Source: Candidatus Thorarchaeota archaeon (GTDB lineage: Archaea > Asgardarchaeota > Thorarchaeia > Thorarchaeales > Thorarchaeaceae). Taken from it: a DNA stretch of 5,965 nucleotides. Positions within the stretch are counted from its first letter, which is position 1. Every line of letters starts with the position of its first letter. A program made the translations under genes and the position numbers. The notes under the pieces were generated by a model. It was given only the letters and a program-made list of their open reading frames with translations, ran no database searches and was not told the DNA's origin. The DNA is taken from the NCBI GenBank assembly GCA_029856425.1, contig JAHQWZ010000127.1:1-5965 (forward strand). Direction: 5' to 3'. This document shows positions 1 to 5,850 of this stretch, piece after piece.

Positions 1-2465
1 GTTCCGGTAGTAGTTGTGATTGATGAGCCAACCACGTATACGACGTCTCCACTGACAGACCAGTTGTCCAAGGTGTCATTCACCATCACTCGATAGGTCA
101 CAGTAGTGCCCAGGGGAAGGGCAGGTATTGTAGCTTCATAATGAGTGCCATTCCAGTTCATTGTAATGTTGTTCCAGTGAGTGCCATTATGATATTCTAG
201 AATAACTGTGTCTACTCCACTCATATCGGTCACAGTAGCACCAACATCTACAGTGTCAGTATCCAGTGGAGCGCTTGGATTATGCACTGGTGTTCCAATA
301 ATTGGGCCAGAGGTGTCCTGCAGTGCAGATTCTACTGCTGCAGAAACGTTGAGCTTCCCCCAACCCCAGGTGGGATTGTGAACACCACCCGTGTCGCTAT
401 CAGCACGGGCAGTGGACTCAATCATTTGTCTAATGGCTTTGCCAGCAGTAGCGTTAACTTGAAGGATTAATGCAGCAGCCCCAGCTACATGAGGACCTGC
501 AGCGCTCGTTCCGCTAAATAGTTGGTATCCGCCGAATACAGGGCGTAAGGGAAGCTTATTTCCAATTGGACCACTGTACCAATCAGCCCAATCTGATTGG
601 TCTGTATATGTTGAAATGACATCCCAACCACCAGGAGCGGCGACGCCTTGTTTTGCATCTTCAGTGATTCTAGGACCAATTGAGGAATAGGACGCGATAG
701 ACCCAATAGGAACTCCCCAGAGACTCCGGGTATGGTAGGAAGCCACACTTAGGGCACTATCAGCAGTTGAAGGCCACGTTATATGATAGGAGTCCCAGAC
801 GTCGCTCTTCCACACAGCCCCTCCACTCCAGCTACTGTGGGAATCAGAGATGTATGTATGGAAGTGCGTTTCAGTTGGGGGCTGCAAAGTCAGCTGATGC
901 CATGGCGCACCGGATGTAACCGGGAGGGCGCCTTGAATTCTAATCCCCAACATTTTTGTGCCCCGGCTTGATGTTGAGATGAATGAATCAACTTGTATCA
1001 CTCCTGCAAACCAAACGTATGGAGGTTCGGGTGCAAAAATCAGATGGCCAATTCCTGGATTAGCAATAGGGATTATCCCAGGTCCACCCGCATGTTGCAG
1101 TGTCAGAGTGAAATTGCATGCGTTGAAATCAGTGTCGTTGACTGATAGCACTGTGATATAGACCACCATATCACGATATTCCTGACCAGGAGTATCATTT
1201 GGAATTGTGAAGTCAATATTATGAGGCACTAATGGTGGAACAAACACCAGAGCGTGCTTGTCATTCCCGCCCATATTCCCGCTTGGCGATATTACTGGAA
1301 TCTCATACGTGTTAACAATTGTATCTATCAGAGTTTCTGCTGCAGAGCTTCCATCTAGATAATGATAGGTCCATGAACCAAGCTCCGTGAGAATGACGTC
1401 AGCTCCAAGCTGGACTGCATAGTTCAATCCATCTTCAACTGTCAGCCAGTCGCTCTGGTTACCTAAGACCCGAATCATTGCCAGTTCTGCATTAGGTGCA
1501 ACTCCCACATGAGTTCTATAGCCAATCTGGCCACCAAGGAGTATGCCAGCTACAGCAGTTCCATGACCATAGTAATCCTCGTGAGGACTTGTAGTCAGGT
1601 TCACGCCACGTTCATAGACGACAGTTTGAGCAAGAATGGAACTCACCTCTACAATATACTTGGTCTTCGGAGTGTTCAACATTACGAGCTGTTCACCGAC
1701 ATCTATGCGATCATTATGATTTGTGTCATTGACTACGAAGAAGGGTTCACCTATTTGCGGCATGCCATCCTGCGTCACATTGTCAGCCCATATCCACTCA
1801 GTGCTAGTATCAAAAGCTGAATCCAGATCGATATCGATATAGTATAATGTTTCATCAGCAGTGGGTCCCATATCACGATTCAAGTCTACAACATCAGTAC
1901 CGTTTACAAATAATGAATCCGCTCCCACATCAAGCCAATCATAAGCCCCTCCATGAGCGAACCAAAGATCAGGATGTCTCCAATCTACGCCTGAATCCAA
2001 GTCCGCAATGAGAATACCCTCGCCAGTCACGTTGCGTCCTATGCCATCTACAATGTTCCAAACAGTATCAGCATCAACCTCAGGAATAGAAACATTGCGT
2101 GGAGAGTGCAAATTCCTTGCAAGAGTTTGAAGCTGGACAGTATCGAAGTATCCCATGCTGTCAAGTGTTTCAAGTGCATCCGGTGTGCCTCTCATTAGGT
2201 AATAATCACCAATATGGCTCTTGTCCGGTGAACCTGCACTAAACCTTACACCCAGCGATTCAACAACTCCAATTTGTGCGATTTTAGAGAACTGCACAAC
2301 GATAGGGATTTCATCTCCAAAGGTTTCTCTGAGAGTCTGGTAGTCAACATCTCTTTCAACTAGTTCATTTGTTGGTTCATCCAAATCAGAGGGGAAGGGA
2401 ATGAGGGGAATAATTGGAAGAATTAACAGAATAACAAGCAGCGTGACCATCAAGCTTTTCTTCAT
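1..2465 (-). CDS. Secreted subtilisin-like (S8) serine protease, C-terminus cut by window edge
   Basis: The frame is open from ATG at 2465 to the left edge: 821 codons, no stop, no frameshift. Residues 1-25 (MKKSLMVTLL...) form a signal sequence or N-terminal anchor without a clear AXA cleavage site. Residues about 42-116 look like an I9-type inhibitory prodomain. The S8 active site is complete: Asp157 in DLDSGVD, His301 in YGHGTAVAG, oxyanion Asn397 in SPSGN, and nucleophile Ser654 in SGTSAAGPHVAG. Asp-His spacing (144 residues) and Asn-Ser spacing (257) far exceed subtilisin's (about 32 and 66), so there are two large insertions. The first contains an EF-hand-like loop at 247-258. Residues about 718-812 look like an Ig/FN3-type beta domain, then a Thr-rich stretch at the edge suggests a linker to a cell-surface anchor. 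I count 17 N-X-S/T sequons, consistent with an extracellular glycoprotein, and only one Cys (450). GAGGT lies 8 nt before the ATG. Family call is secure; the substrate is unknown. Confidence 0.95.
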   Translation of the reverse strand, partial: MKKSLMVTLLVILLILPIIPLIPFPSDLDEPTNELVERDVDYQTLRETFGDEIPIVVQFSKIAQIGVVESLGVRFSAGSPDKSHIGDYYLMRGTPDALETLDSMGYFDTVQLQTLARNLHSPRNVSIPEVDADTVWNIVDGIGRNVTGEGILIADLDSGVDWRHPDLWFAHGGAYDWLDVGADSLFVNGTDVVDLNRDMGPTADETLYYIDIDLDSAFDTSTEWIWADNVTQDGMPQIGEPFFVVNDTNHNDRIDVGEQLVMLNTPKTKYIVEVSSILAQTVVYERGVNLTTSPHEDYYGHGTAVAGILLGGQIGYRTHVGVAPNAELAMIRVLGNQSDWLTVEDGLNYAVQLGADVILTELGSWTYHYLDGSSAAETLIDTIVNTYEIPVISPSGNMGGNDKHALVFVPPLVPHNIDFTIPNDTPGQEYRDMVVYITVLSVNDTDFNACNFTLTLQHAGGPGIIPIANPGIGHLIFAPEPPYVWFAGVIQVDSFISTSSRGTKMLGIRIQGALPVTSGAPWHQLTLQPPTETHFHTYISDSHSSWSGGAVWKSDVWDSYHITWPSTADSALSVASYHTRSLWGVPIGSIASYSSIGPRITEDAKQGVAAPGGWDVISTYTDQSDWADWYSGPIGNKLPLRPVFGGYQLFSGTSAAGPHVAGAAALILQVNATAGKAIRQMIESTARADSDTGGVHNPTWGWGKLNVSAAVESALQDTSGPIIGTPVHNPSAPLDTDTVDVGATVTDMSGVDTVILEYHNGTHWNNITMNWNGTHYEATIPALPLGTTVTYRVMVNDTLDNWSVSGDVVYVVGSSITTTTG

Positions 2466-2470
2466 ATCAA

Positions 2471-2519
2471 GAACCTCTCAGGAAATAGGCGAACCTCCTA
2501 GGATTGGGAGTTTGAACCT
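2471..2519 (-). repeat. Three AGGTTC direct repeats upstream of the protease
   Basis: AGGTTC occurs on the minus strand at 2514-2519, 2491-2496 and 2471-2476, with start-to-start spacing of 23 and 20 bp, roughly two helical turns. The copy nearest the gene overlaps its ribosome-binding site, and the middle copy (GGAGGTTC) also resembles one. They could be regulator half-sites, or the similarity could simply reflect repeated ribosome-binding-like sequence. Confidence 0.35.
2473..2477 (-). promoter_or_regulatory. Ribosome binding site of the S8 protease
   Basis: The minus strand reads AGAGGTTCTTGAT directly before the ATG at 2465. The GAGGT core matches the anti-Shine-Dalgarno region with a 7-nt spacer and supports this start over the in-frame ATG five codons downstream, which would remove the Lys-Lys of the signal sequence. 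Confidence 0.6.
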
Positions 2520-2545
2520 AATTAAAGAGGCGTACGCCTATTAAG
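2519..2545 (-). promoter_or_regulatory. Candidate promoter region of the protease with two TATA-like boxes
   Basis: Two TATA-like boxes read on the minus strand: TTTAATTA at 2519-2526, and CTTAATAGG at 2537-2545 preceded by purine-rich GGATAA that could act as a BRE. With the usual archaeal spacing of about 26 bp, transcripts would start near 2496 or 2516, giving leaders of about 30-50 nt that include the GAGGT ribosome-binding site. This suggests independent transcription from ClC, although read-through is also possible because no poly-T tract lies between the two genes. Confidence 0.35.
2528..2539. repeat. Perfect 12-bp palindrome AGGCGTACGCCT
   Basis: AGGCGTACGCCT is its own reverse complement and lies between the two TATA-like boxes, flanked by TTAA-rich sequence on both sides. 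This position suits an operator for a dimeric repressor. No T-tract follows it, so it does not look like a terminator. Its role is inferred from position only. Confidence 0.5.
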
Positions 2546-2560
2546 TTATCCAACTCCCTT

Positions 2561-3979
2561 CTATTCCTCCTCACTTATGGATTCTTGAGGCGCATTGTGG
2601 TCCATTGGATTTGCGTCATCTCTAGAGGGGGTAAGGCGAACATCCTGAGGTTGAATATTGATTCTAGCGAAATAGCCTGGATCCTCATCATCCCTAGTGA
2701 CCTTTTGGCCTTCATATAGAGAAGTCCCACCTGCAAAGAGATATGACACACAGATGCAAATTGCCACCGGAATTAGAAGTTCAAACGTGTGGCTTATCTC
2801 AAGTATTAGAACTGTAGTAGCAACAGGTGTGTTTGTGGTTGCTGCCAATACTGCCCCCATACCAAGCACCAGAAATGCAGCAAGATAATGAGGAGCAAAT
2901 AGATGTCCGAAAATTGCACCTAGCATTGCTCCAACGAAAATTGATGATGCAAGAACTCCTCCTGAAACTCTTCCAGCGACAACAAATGAAGATGCCAATA
3001 GCTTGCCAATCATTAGGAGAAGTAATCCTGTAATAGGAAGAGAAGTGCTAGGAGAAGCAATAAGCTCTATTACATCGTATCCGAGTCCTGCCACAGTATA
3101 TTGCGGATCTAGCAATAGACTAACCAGCAACAATATGGCACACGCAAGGAGCGATCCTATTACCGGATCGGCCCAATCAGGCAACTTGAGTTTGAAGAAA
3201 TTGCGCGTAGCCATTAGAAACACTGAGAAGAAGATCGAGATTCCACCAGCAAAGGCGCCTAATAATACAATCAATGGAATGATGTCAAGAGTTAGAGTGA
3301 AGTCAATCTGAAGAGTAAGAAGGGAATCAATCCCATAGATGATTGCGAATACTATGTATGATGTGATTGCAGCCAAGACAGTTGGCACAAAATAGCCAAG
3401 TCTTGCATCACGTTTGTAGGGAGCTTCCGAGGCGAAGAGCGCTCCACCCAATGGAGCCTTGTAAATACCAGCAGTACATGCAGCCGAGCCCATCATAATG
3501 AAGACACGAAGATGAGATGGGTCATCATATCCAATACGTCGTCCGATATAATTGCCAAGTGCGGCACCAATCAGGACTGCAGGACCTTCTCTTCCAACAG
3601 GATTGCCAGTACCAATTGAGACCGATGTTGTAAGCATCTTGGTGAGGGCCGTGGACACCTTGAATTCTTGGGGATCATGCGTGAGCTCAATAGCTTTTGA
3701 GATGCCGCTACCTTCGATTTCTCTTCTGCCAAAGTATATCATTATCCCAGATAACGCACCACCGATTAGAGGAGCAATATAGACAGGCAATACTAGGAAG
3801 GCACCAGTAGTCAAATCTATGAGGTACTGGAAGATAGCCATGAAGAGCCCACAGATGATTCCGATTAGAAGAGACGCAGGAACGTATAGTCTGTAGAAGT
3901 GTGAGAAATGAGAGAAATGGAAGAGCTTGCGGAGGGGGATCACATTGGCTGTGCTTTCCTGCCGCTCCTCTTTATTCAT
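2561..3979 (-). CDS. ClC-family chloride transporter/channel, no CBS domains
   Basis: This 472-residue membrane protein has the ClC core in order. GSGIS at 90-94 holds the anion-coordinating Ser91 (Ser107 in E. coli ClC-ec1). GREGP at 129-133 holds the gating Glu131 (ec1 Glu148). APLGGALFASEA spans 175-186, GRVSGGVLASS spans 336-346, and the segment around 373-396 (GMGAVLAATTNTPV...LILE) matches the ec1 C-terminal helices. Tyr422 in TSLY aligns with the pore Tyr445. By this alignment Glu185 matches ec1 Glu202, but the internal proton glutamate Glu203 is replaced by Ala186, so H+ coupling may differ. The acidic tail after about 428 carries no CBS pair. The family moves Cl- or related anions across the membrane. 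The ATG at 3979 has only a weak upstream GTGA. The N-terminus carries an HFSHFSHF repeat. The protease follows on the same strand after 97 bp. Confidence 0.95.
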   Translation of the reverse strand: MNKEERQESTANVIPLRKLFHFSHFSHFYRLYVPASLLIGIICGLFMAIFQYLIDLTTGAFLVLPVYIAPLIGGALSGIMIYFGRREIEGSGISKAIELTHDPQEFKVSTALTKMLTTSVSIGTGNPVGREGPAVLIGAALGNYIGRRIGYDDPSHLRVFIMMGSAACTAGIYKAPLGGALFASEAPYKRDARLGYFVPTVLAAITSYIVFAIIYGIDSLLTLQIDFTLTLDIIPLIVLLGAFAGGISIFFSVFLMATRNFFKLKLPDWADPVIGSLLACAILLLVSLLLDPQYTVAGLGYDVIELIASPSTSLPITGLLLLMIGKLLASSFVVAGRVSGGVLASSIFVGAMLGAIFGHLFAPHYLAAFLVLGMGAVLAATTNTPVATTVLILEISHTFELLIPVAICICVSYLFAGGTSLYEGQKVTRDDEDPGYFARINIQPQDVRLTPSRDDANPMDHNAPQESISEEE

Positions 3980-4010
3980 GTCTAGTCACGTTTTGAGATG
4001 TGCTGTAATC

Positions 4011-4018
4011 GCTATTAA
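4011..4018 (-). promoter_or_regulatory. Candidate TATA box of the ClC gene
   Basis: The minus strand reads GCGAAATCCGTTTAATAG. TTTAATAG is a reasonable archaeal TATA box, with purine-rich GCGAAA upstream as a possible BRE. It is centred about 36 nt from the ClC ATG, predicting a leader of about 10 nt. That short leader fits the weak ribosome-binding site of this gene. Confidence 0.4.
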
Positions 4019-4040
4019 ACGGATTTCGCTTGCCATCAAA

Positions 4041-4066
4041 CTTATCTCATGCAAAATGTGAGCATG
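4041..4066 (+). promoter_or_regulatory. Candidate promoter and inverted repeat before the winged-helix gene
   Basis: CTTATCT at 4041-4047, preceded by ATCAAA, is a TATA-like box about 37 nt from the TTG start. Directly after it CATGC (4048-4052) and GCATG (4062-4066) form an inverted repeat with a 9-bp spacer, where an operator for autoregulation could lie. The ClC promoter points the other way about 25 bp distant, so one bound protein could affect both. The arms are short, so this is tentative. Confidence 0.3.
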
Positions 4067-4080
4067 CCTGAGGCTTAATC

Positions 4081-4569
4081 TTGAACAAGAAGCGTGAAGC
4101 ATCTGAGTCCAAGAACATAAGTGATGAAGATGACCGCCCAGAACTCACGATTGATGAGGTTCAAGATAGACTAGACGAAATCGCTTCAAGACTTGCTCGT
4201 GTGGAAACTCTCATTGAACGCCTGGGACCTGGTATTGAAGAGGTAGGGGAGTCTGCAAAAGTCATACGTGAGGGCTTCGAGTTCTATGATGGCATGGTCA
4301 AACTGATGTCCAAATTCACGCGAGCAGAACGTTTGGAGTCGCGATATGGTGACTTAAGAAAGGACGATATTAGTTGGCAGATAATTAGGACCCTTGATGG
4401 GTCTCGTCCACTCAACATTAGTCAGATAACCGCCGCTGTAAGATCAGAGCGCGGTACAGCTTCCAGACGAATTATCAGGGAGAGGGTACAATTTCTCCTA
4501 AAGAGAGGTATTTTGAAAGTAATAGATGACGAGGATGACGATCGCGCAAGGTATTTCGCTTTGGCATAA
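4081..4569 (+). CDS. Coiled-coil plus winged-helix DNA-binding protein, probable transcription regulator
   Basis: The product is 162 residues. A charged N-terminus (1-22) leads into a heptad-rich coiled coil at about 23-48 (IDEVQDRLDEIASRLARVE), a probable dimerisation segment. A central helical part runs to about 90. Residues 96-162 look like a winged helix: helix 1 DISWQIIRTLDG, then LNISQITAAV, a recognition-type helix around SRRIIRERVQFLLKRG, and a wing near 144-160 with an acidic DDEDDD turn before RYFAL. The start is TTG: an in-frame TGA lies at 4069-4071, no ATG lies near the expected start, and GAGG (4070-4073) sits 7 nt upstream. It has no recognised ligand-binding domain, so the signal is unknown. 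It is divergent from ClC and upstream of two small-protein genes, which are its likeliest targets. The exact subfamily (ArsR-, MarR- or PadR-like) cannot be settled by eye. Confidence 0.85.
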   Translation: MNKKREASESKNISDEDDRPELTIDEVQDRLDEIASRLARVETLIERLGPGIEEVGESAKVIREGFEFYDGMVKLMSKFTRAERLESRYGDLRKDDISWQIIRTLDGSRPLNISQITAAVRSERGTASRRIIRERVQFLLKRGILKVIDDEDDDRARYFALA

Positions 4570-4584
4570 TGTCCGCAATCCTAT

Positions 4585-4620
4585 GTGACCGTATCCGGAA
4601 AGGGAAGTGGTCACTTTTTT
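4585..4620 (+). terminator. Hairpin followed by T6 after the winged-helix gene
   Basis: GTGACC (4585-4590) pairs with GGTCAC (4609-4614), extendable by one G-U pair. The loop is about 18 nt and contains CCGGAAAGG. TTTTTT (4615-4620) follows at once, then a further T-rich stretch. Archaeal RNA polymerase terminates at T-tracts with or without a hairpin, so this is a plausible terminator 15 bp after the stop codon. Confidence 0.55.
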
Positions 4621-4645
4621 CCACATTTCTTAAGATGAGTGACCA
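4608..4645 (+). repeat. 8-bp inverted repeat sharing an arm with the terminator hairpin
   Basis: TGGTCACT (4608-4615) and AGTGACCA (4638-4645) are perfect reverse complements separated by 22 nt. The left arm is also the 3' arm of the hairpin at 4585-4614, so the two foldings exclude each other, as in an attenuator. Alternatively the three GTGACC/GGTCAC copies may be operator half-sites around the promoter of the next gene. Confidence 0.5.
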
Positions 4646-4664
4646 GACATATTGTATCTTGGTG
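4628..4664 (+). promoter_or_regulatory. Candidate promoter and ribosome binding site of the first small-protein gene
   Basis: TTCTTAAG at 4627-4634 is a weak TATA-like box that would place a transcript start near 4656. ATATTGTAT (4649-4657) is a second AT-rich candidate but lies close to the ATG. GGTG at 4661-4664 precedes the ATG at 4675 by 10 nt and is a modest ribosome-binding match. All of these are low-information sites. Confidence 0.25.
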
Positions 4665-4674
4665 TTAAACAATC

Positions 4675-5040
4675 ATGAGTGATGATGAATCAAGAGATGA
4701 TAGAAAATCGAGAGGGCCAAGCGAAGCAGAAGAGATCAAAGAAATCTTTGGTGCCCTGAGCGACTCAATTCCAAAACTGATTGGCGGACTCATCGGCAGT
4801 GTCTATAGCCCTGAGAGAGCTGAAGACATGGCTGCGGCCATTGGAGGGTTCTATACAAAATTAAAGGAACAAGGCATCCCAGATGAGATGGCCATGGAGC
4901 TAACTAAGAAGTACGTAGCGGGGCTTGACATGTTCAATATTACCAATTTAATGAATATCGCTATGGAAGGGGAAAAGGGAAAGAAGAAAACCAAATCCGT
5001 CGACCTAAATGATTTTGAGGATGACGAAGATCTTGAGTGA
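4675..5040 (+). CDS. Small unrecognised protein A, first of an overlapping paralogous pair
   Basis: This is a 121-residue protein I do not recognise. A charged disordered N-terminus (1-20, MSDDESRDDRKS...) precedes a helical core: ALSDSIPKLIGGLIGSVY (27-44) is amphipathic and glycine-rich, and QGIPDEMAMELTKKYV (66-81) is followed by a hydrophobic helix to about 97. The tail turns from basic (GKKKTK) to strongly acidic (FEDDEDLE). There is no signal peptide, no metal-binding motif and no convincing transmembrane segment, so it is probably cytosolic, possibly membrane-associated through the glycine-rich helix. Its stop (5038-5040) overlaps the next start by 8 nt, implying translational coupling. 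It shares a pattern with protein B: ALS-x-S, then G-I/L-P-D/E-D/E, EL and Tyr in the same order. Acidic/basic composition and a consistent reading frame support a real gene. Confidence 0.8.
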   Translation: MSDDESRDDRKSRGPSEAEEIKEIFGALSDSIPKLIGGLIGSVYSPERAEDMAAAIGGFYTKLKEQGIPDEMAMELTKKYVAGLDMFNITNLMNIAMEGEKGKKKTKSVDLNDFEDDEDLE

Positions 5041-5308
5041 TAGCGAATCTCCCCGCGAGATTGCATCAATCGTCTGGACTGCGCTCTCAGGCAGTGTGAA
5101 GATCGTAGCCGGTCTATTGGGGGCTTATGTTAATGGAAGATGGAGTGTCAGAAGGTCAAAGAAGACATTTCAAAAGGGGCTTGTGAAATATGGGCTTCCA
5201 GAGGACTATGCGAAAGAACTGGCCTCCACTTATGCATCTGCAGGACAGAATCTACTTTCTATCCGAAAGATGGCTGGCATGATTAGCCAGATGAGAGAGT
5301 TGGATTAG
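5033..5308 (+). CDS. Small unrecognised protein B, paralogue of A, TTG start overlapping A
   Basis: I prefer the TTG at 5033, giving 91 residues beginning MSDSESPRE, because this mirrors MSDDESRDD at the start of protein A and creates a tidy 8-nt overlap with A's stop. ATGs at 5009 and 5021 would add 8 or 4 residues within A. The core matches A: ALSGS (17-21) against A's ALSDS (27-31), and GLPED, EL, Tyr (54-67) against GIPDE, EL, Tyr (67-80), with a net three-residue gap. Unlike A, it has a basic middle (GRWSVRRSKKTFQK, 35-48) and no acidic tail. No known family or catalytic motif is evident. Co-translation suggests the two form a hetero-oligomer. The gene ends 34 bp from the convergent USP gene. 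Confidence 0.78.
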   Translation: MSDSESPREIASIVWTALSGSVKIVAGLLGAYVNGRWSVRRSKKTFQKGLVKYGLPEDYAKELASTYASAGQNLLSIRKMAGMISQMRELD

Positions 5309-5342
5309 CCCGATTTCCTCAACCAATGTAAGTCAAGATGAG

Positions 5343-5816
5343 TTATTTCACAACAATTACCGGGCATTCCGCGTTCATGACAATTCGTTCAGTATTGCTT
5401 CCCATTCCAGCGCGCCTTCCACCTGCCGTGCCTGTTGAGCCAATCACAATCAGATCGACATTCTTGCCTTTTGCGACTGAAAGGATTCCTTCAGAGGGTT
5501 TGCTTTTCTCAAGAATGGTTTCAACCTCAAGATTATACTCAAGCGCAGCATCCTTGTAGCCCTTTAGCAGAGTTTCTCCGTTTCTCACATACTTTGCCAG
5601 TACTTCCTCTTCACTCATGTCGGTCATGAGTGCCATCTGCTTGACTGTAGGAGTCGGAACAACATGGACAATAAAGAGCTTCGAGTTGGTAATCTCAGCA
5701 ATCTCTATTGCCACTCGTGTTGCCCTTGCGGCACCTGCACTACCATCAACAGCGAGCATTACTCTCTTGGCGCTGCAGAATAGACGACCGGGTTCACAAT
5801 AGGTTATGGATTCCAT
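5343..5816 (-). CDS. Universal stress protein (UspA family), ATP-binding type
   Basis: The product is a 157-residue single Usp domain. The first strand RVMLAVDGSAGAARA (18-32) carries the nucleotide-contacting Asp24; FIVHVV (48-53) is the second strand; DLIVIGSTG begins the C-terminal part. The ATP-binding signature G-x2-G-x9-G-S is exact: Gly126, Gly129, Gly139, Ser140 (GSTGTAGGRRAGMGS). The final strand CPVIVVK ends the fold, as in MJ0577-like proteins that bind ATP and act as cytosolic stress or energy sensors. I chose ATG 5816 because AAGGGAAGG lies 7 nt upstream. An in-frame ATG at 5855 would add 13 residues (MLIYFRGTREGNI) over a TATA-like stretch and lacks a strong ribosome-binding site. 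The N-terminus before the domain is slightly long and has Cys7 and Cys14, which is uncommon. The gene is convergent with the small-protein pair. Partner and signal are unknown. Confidence 0.92.
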   Translation of the reverse strand: MESITYCEPGRLFCSAKRVMLAVDGSAGAARATRVAIEIAEITNSKLFIVHVVPTPTVKQMALMTDMSEEEVLAKYVRNGETLLKGYKDAALEYNLEVETILEKSKPSEGILSVAKGKNVDLIVIGSTGTAGGRRAGMGSNTERIVMNAECPVIVVK

Positions 5817-5823
5817 GATATTG

Positions 5824-5832
5824 CCTTCCCTT
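5824..5832 (-). promoter_or_regulatory. Ribosome binding site deciding the USP start
   Basis: The minus strand reads AAGGGAAGG followed by a 7-nt spacer and the ATG at 5816. This is the best purine-rich site in the region and favours the shorter USP. Confidence 0.55.
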
Positions 5833-5841
5833 GTCCCTCTG

Positions 5842-5850
5842 AAATATATT
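5842..5850 (-). promoter_or_regulatory. TATA-like box upstream of the USP gene
   Basis: AATATATTT on the minus strand is a good TATA match about 30 bp before ATG 5816. Normal spacing would put the transcript start near 5820, almost leaderless, which would exclude the ribosome-binding site at 5824-5832. Either this box is fortuitous or transcription starts further upstream, for example from AGTTAAATCT at 5901-5910. Confidence 0.35.

Noticed and set aside
485..748. Minus-strand reading frame of 87 codons
   Set aside because: It lies in another frame inside the protease, in a region covering conserved S8 sequence just before the catalytic Ser; its own sequence shows no family features.
1509..1820. 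Plus-strand reading frame of 103 codons
   Set aside because: It is antisense to the protease segment encoding the catalytic His and calcium-like loop, with no ribosome-binding site or domain features.
3003..3311. Plus-strand reading frame of 102 codons
   Set aside because: Antisense to ClC membrane helices; composition is explained by the complement of hydrophobic codons.
4475..4672. Minus-strand frame across the end of the winged-helix gene
   Set aside because: It spans the terminator hairpin and a well-supported plus-strand gene, and has no recognisable motif.
5009..5032. Upstream ATG starts (5009, 5021) for small protein B
   Set aside because: The extra residues do not match protein A, while the TTG at 5033 aligns MSDSES with MSDDES and gives a compact overlap. 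This is a preference, not proof.
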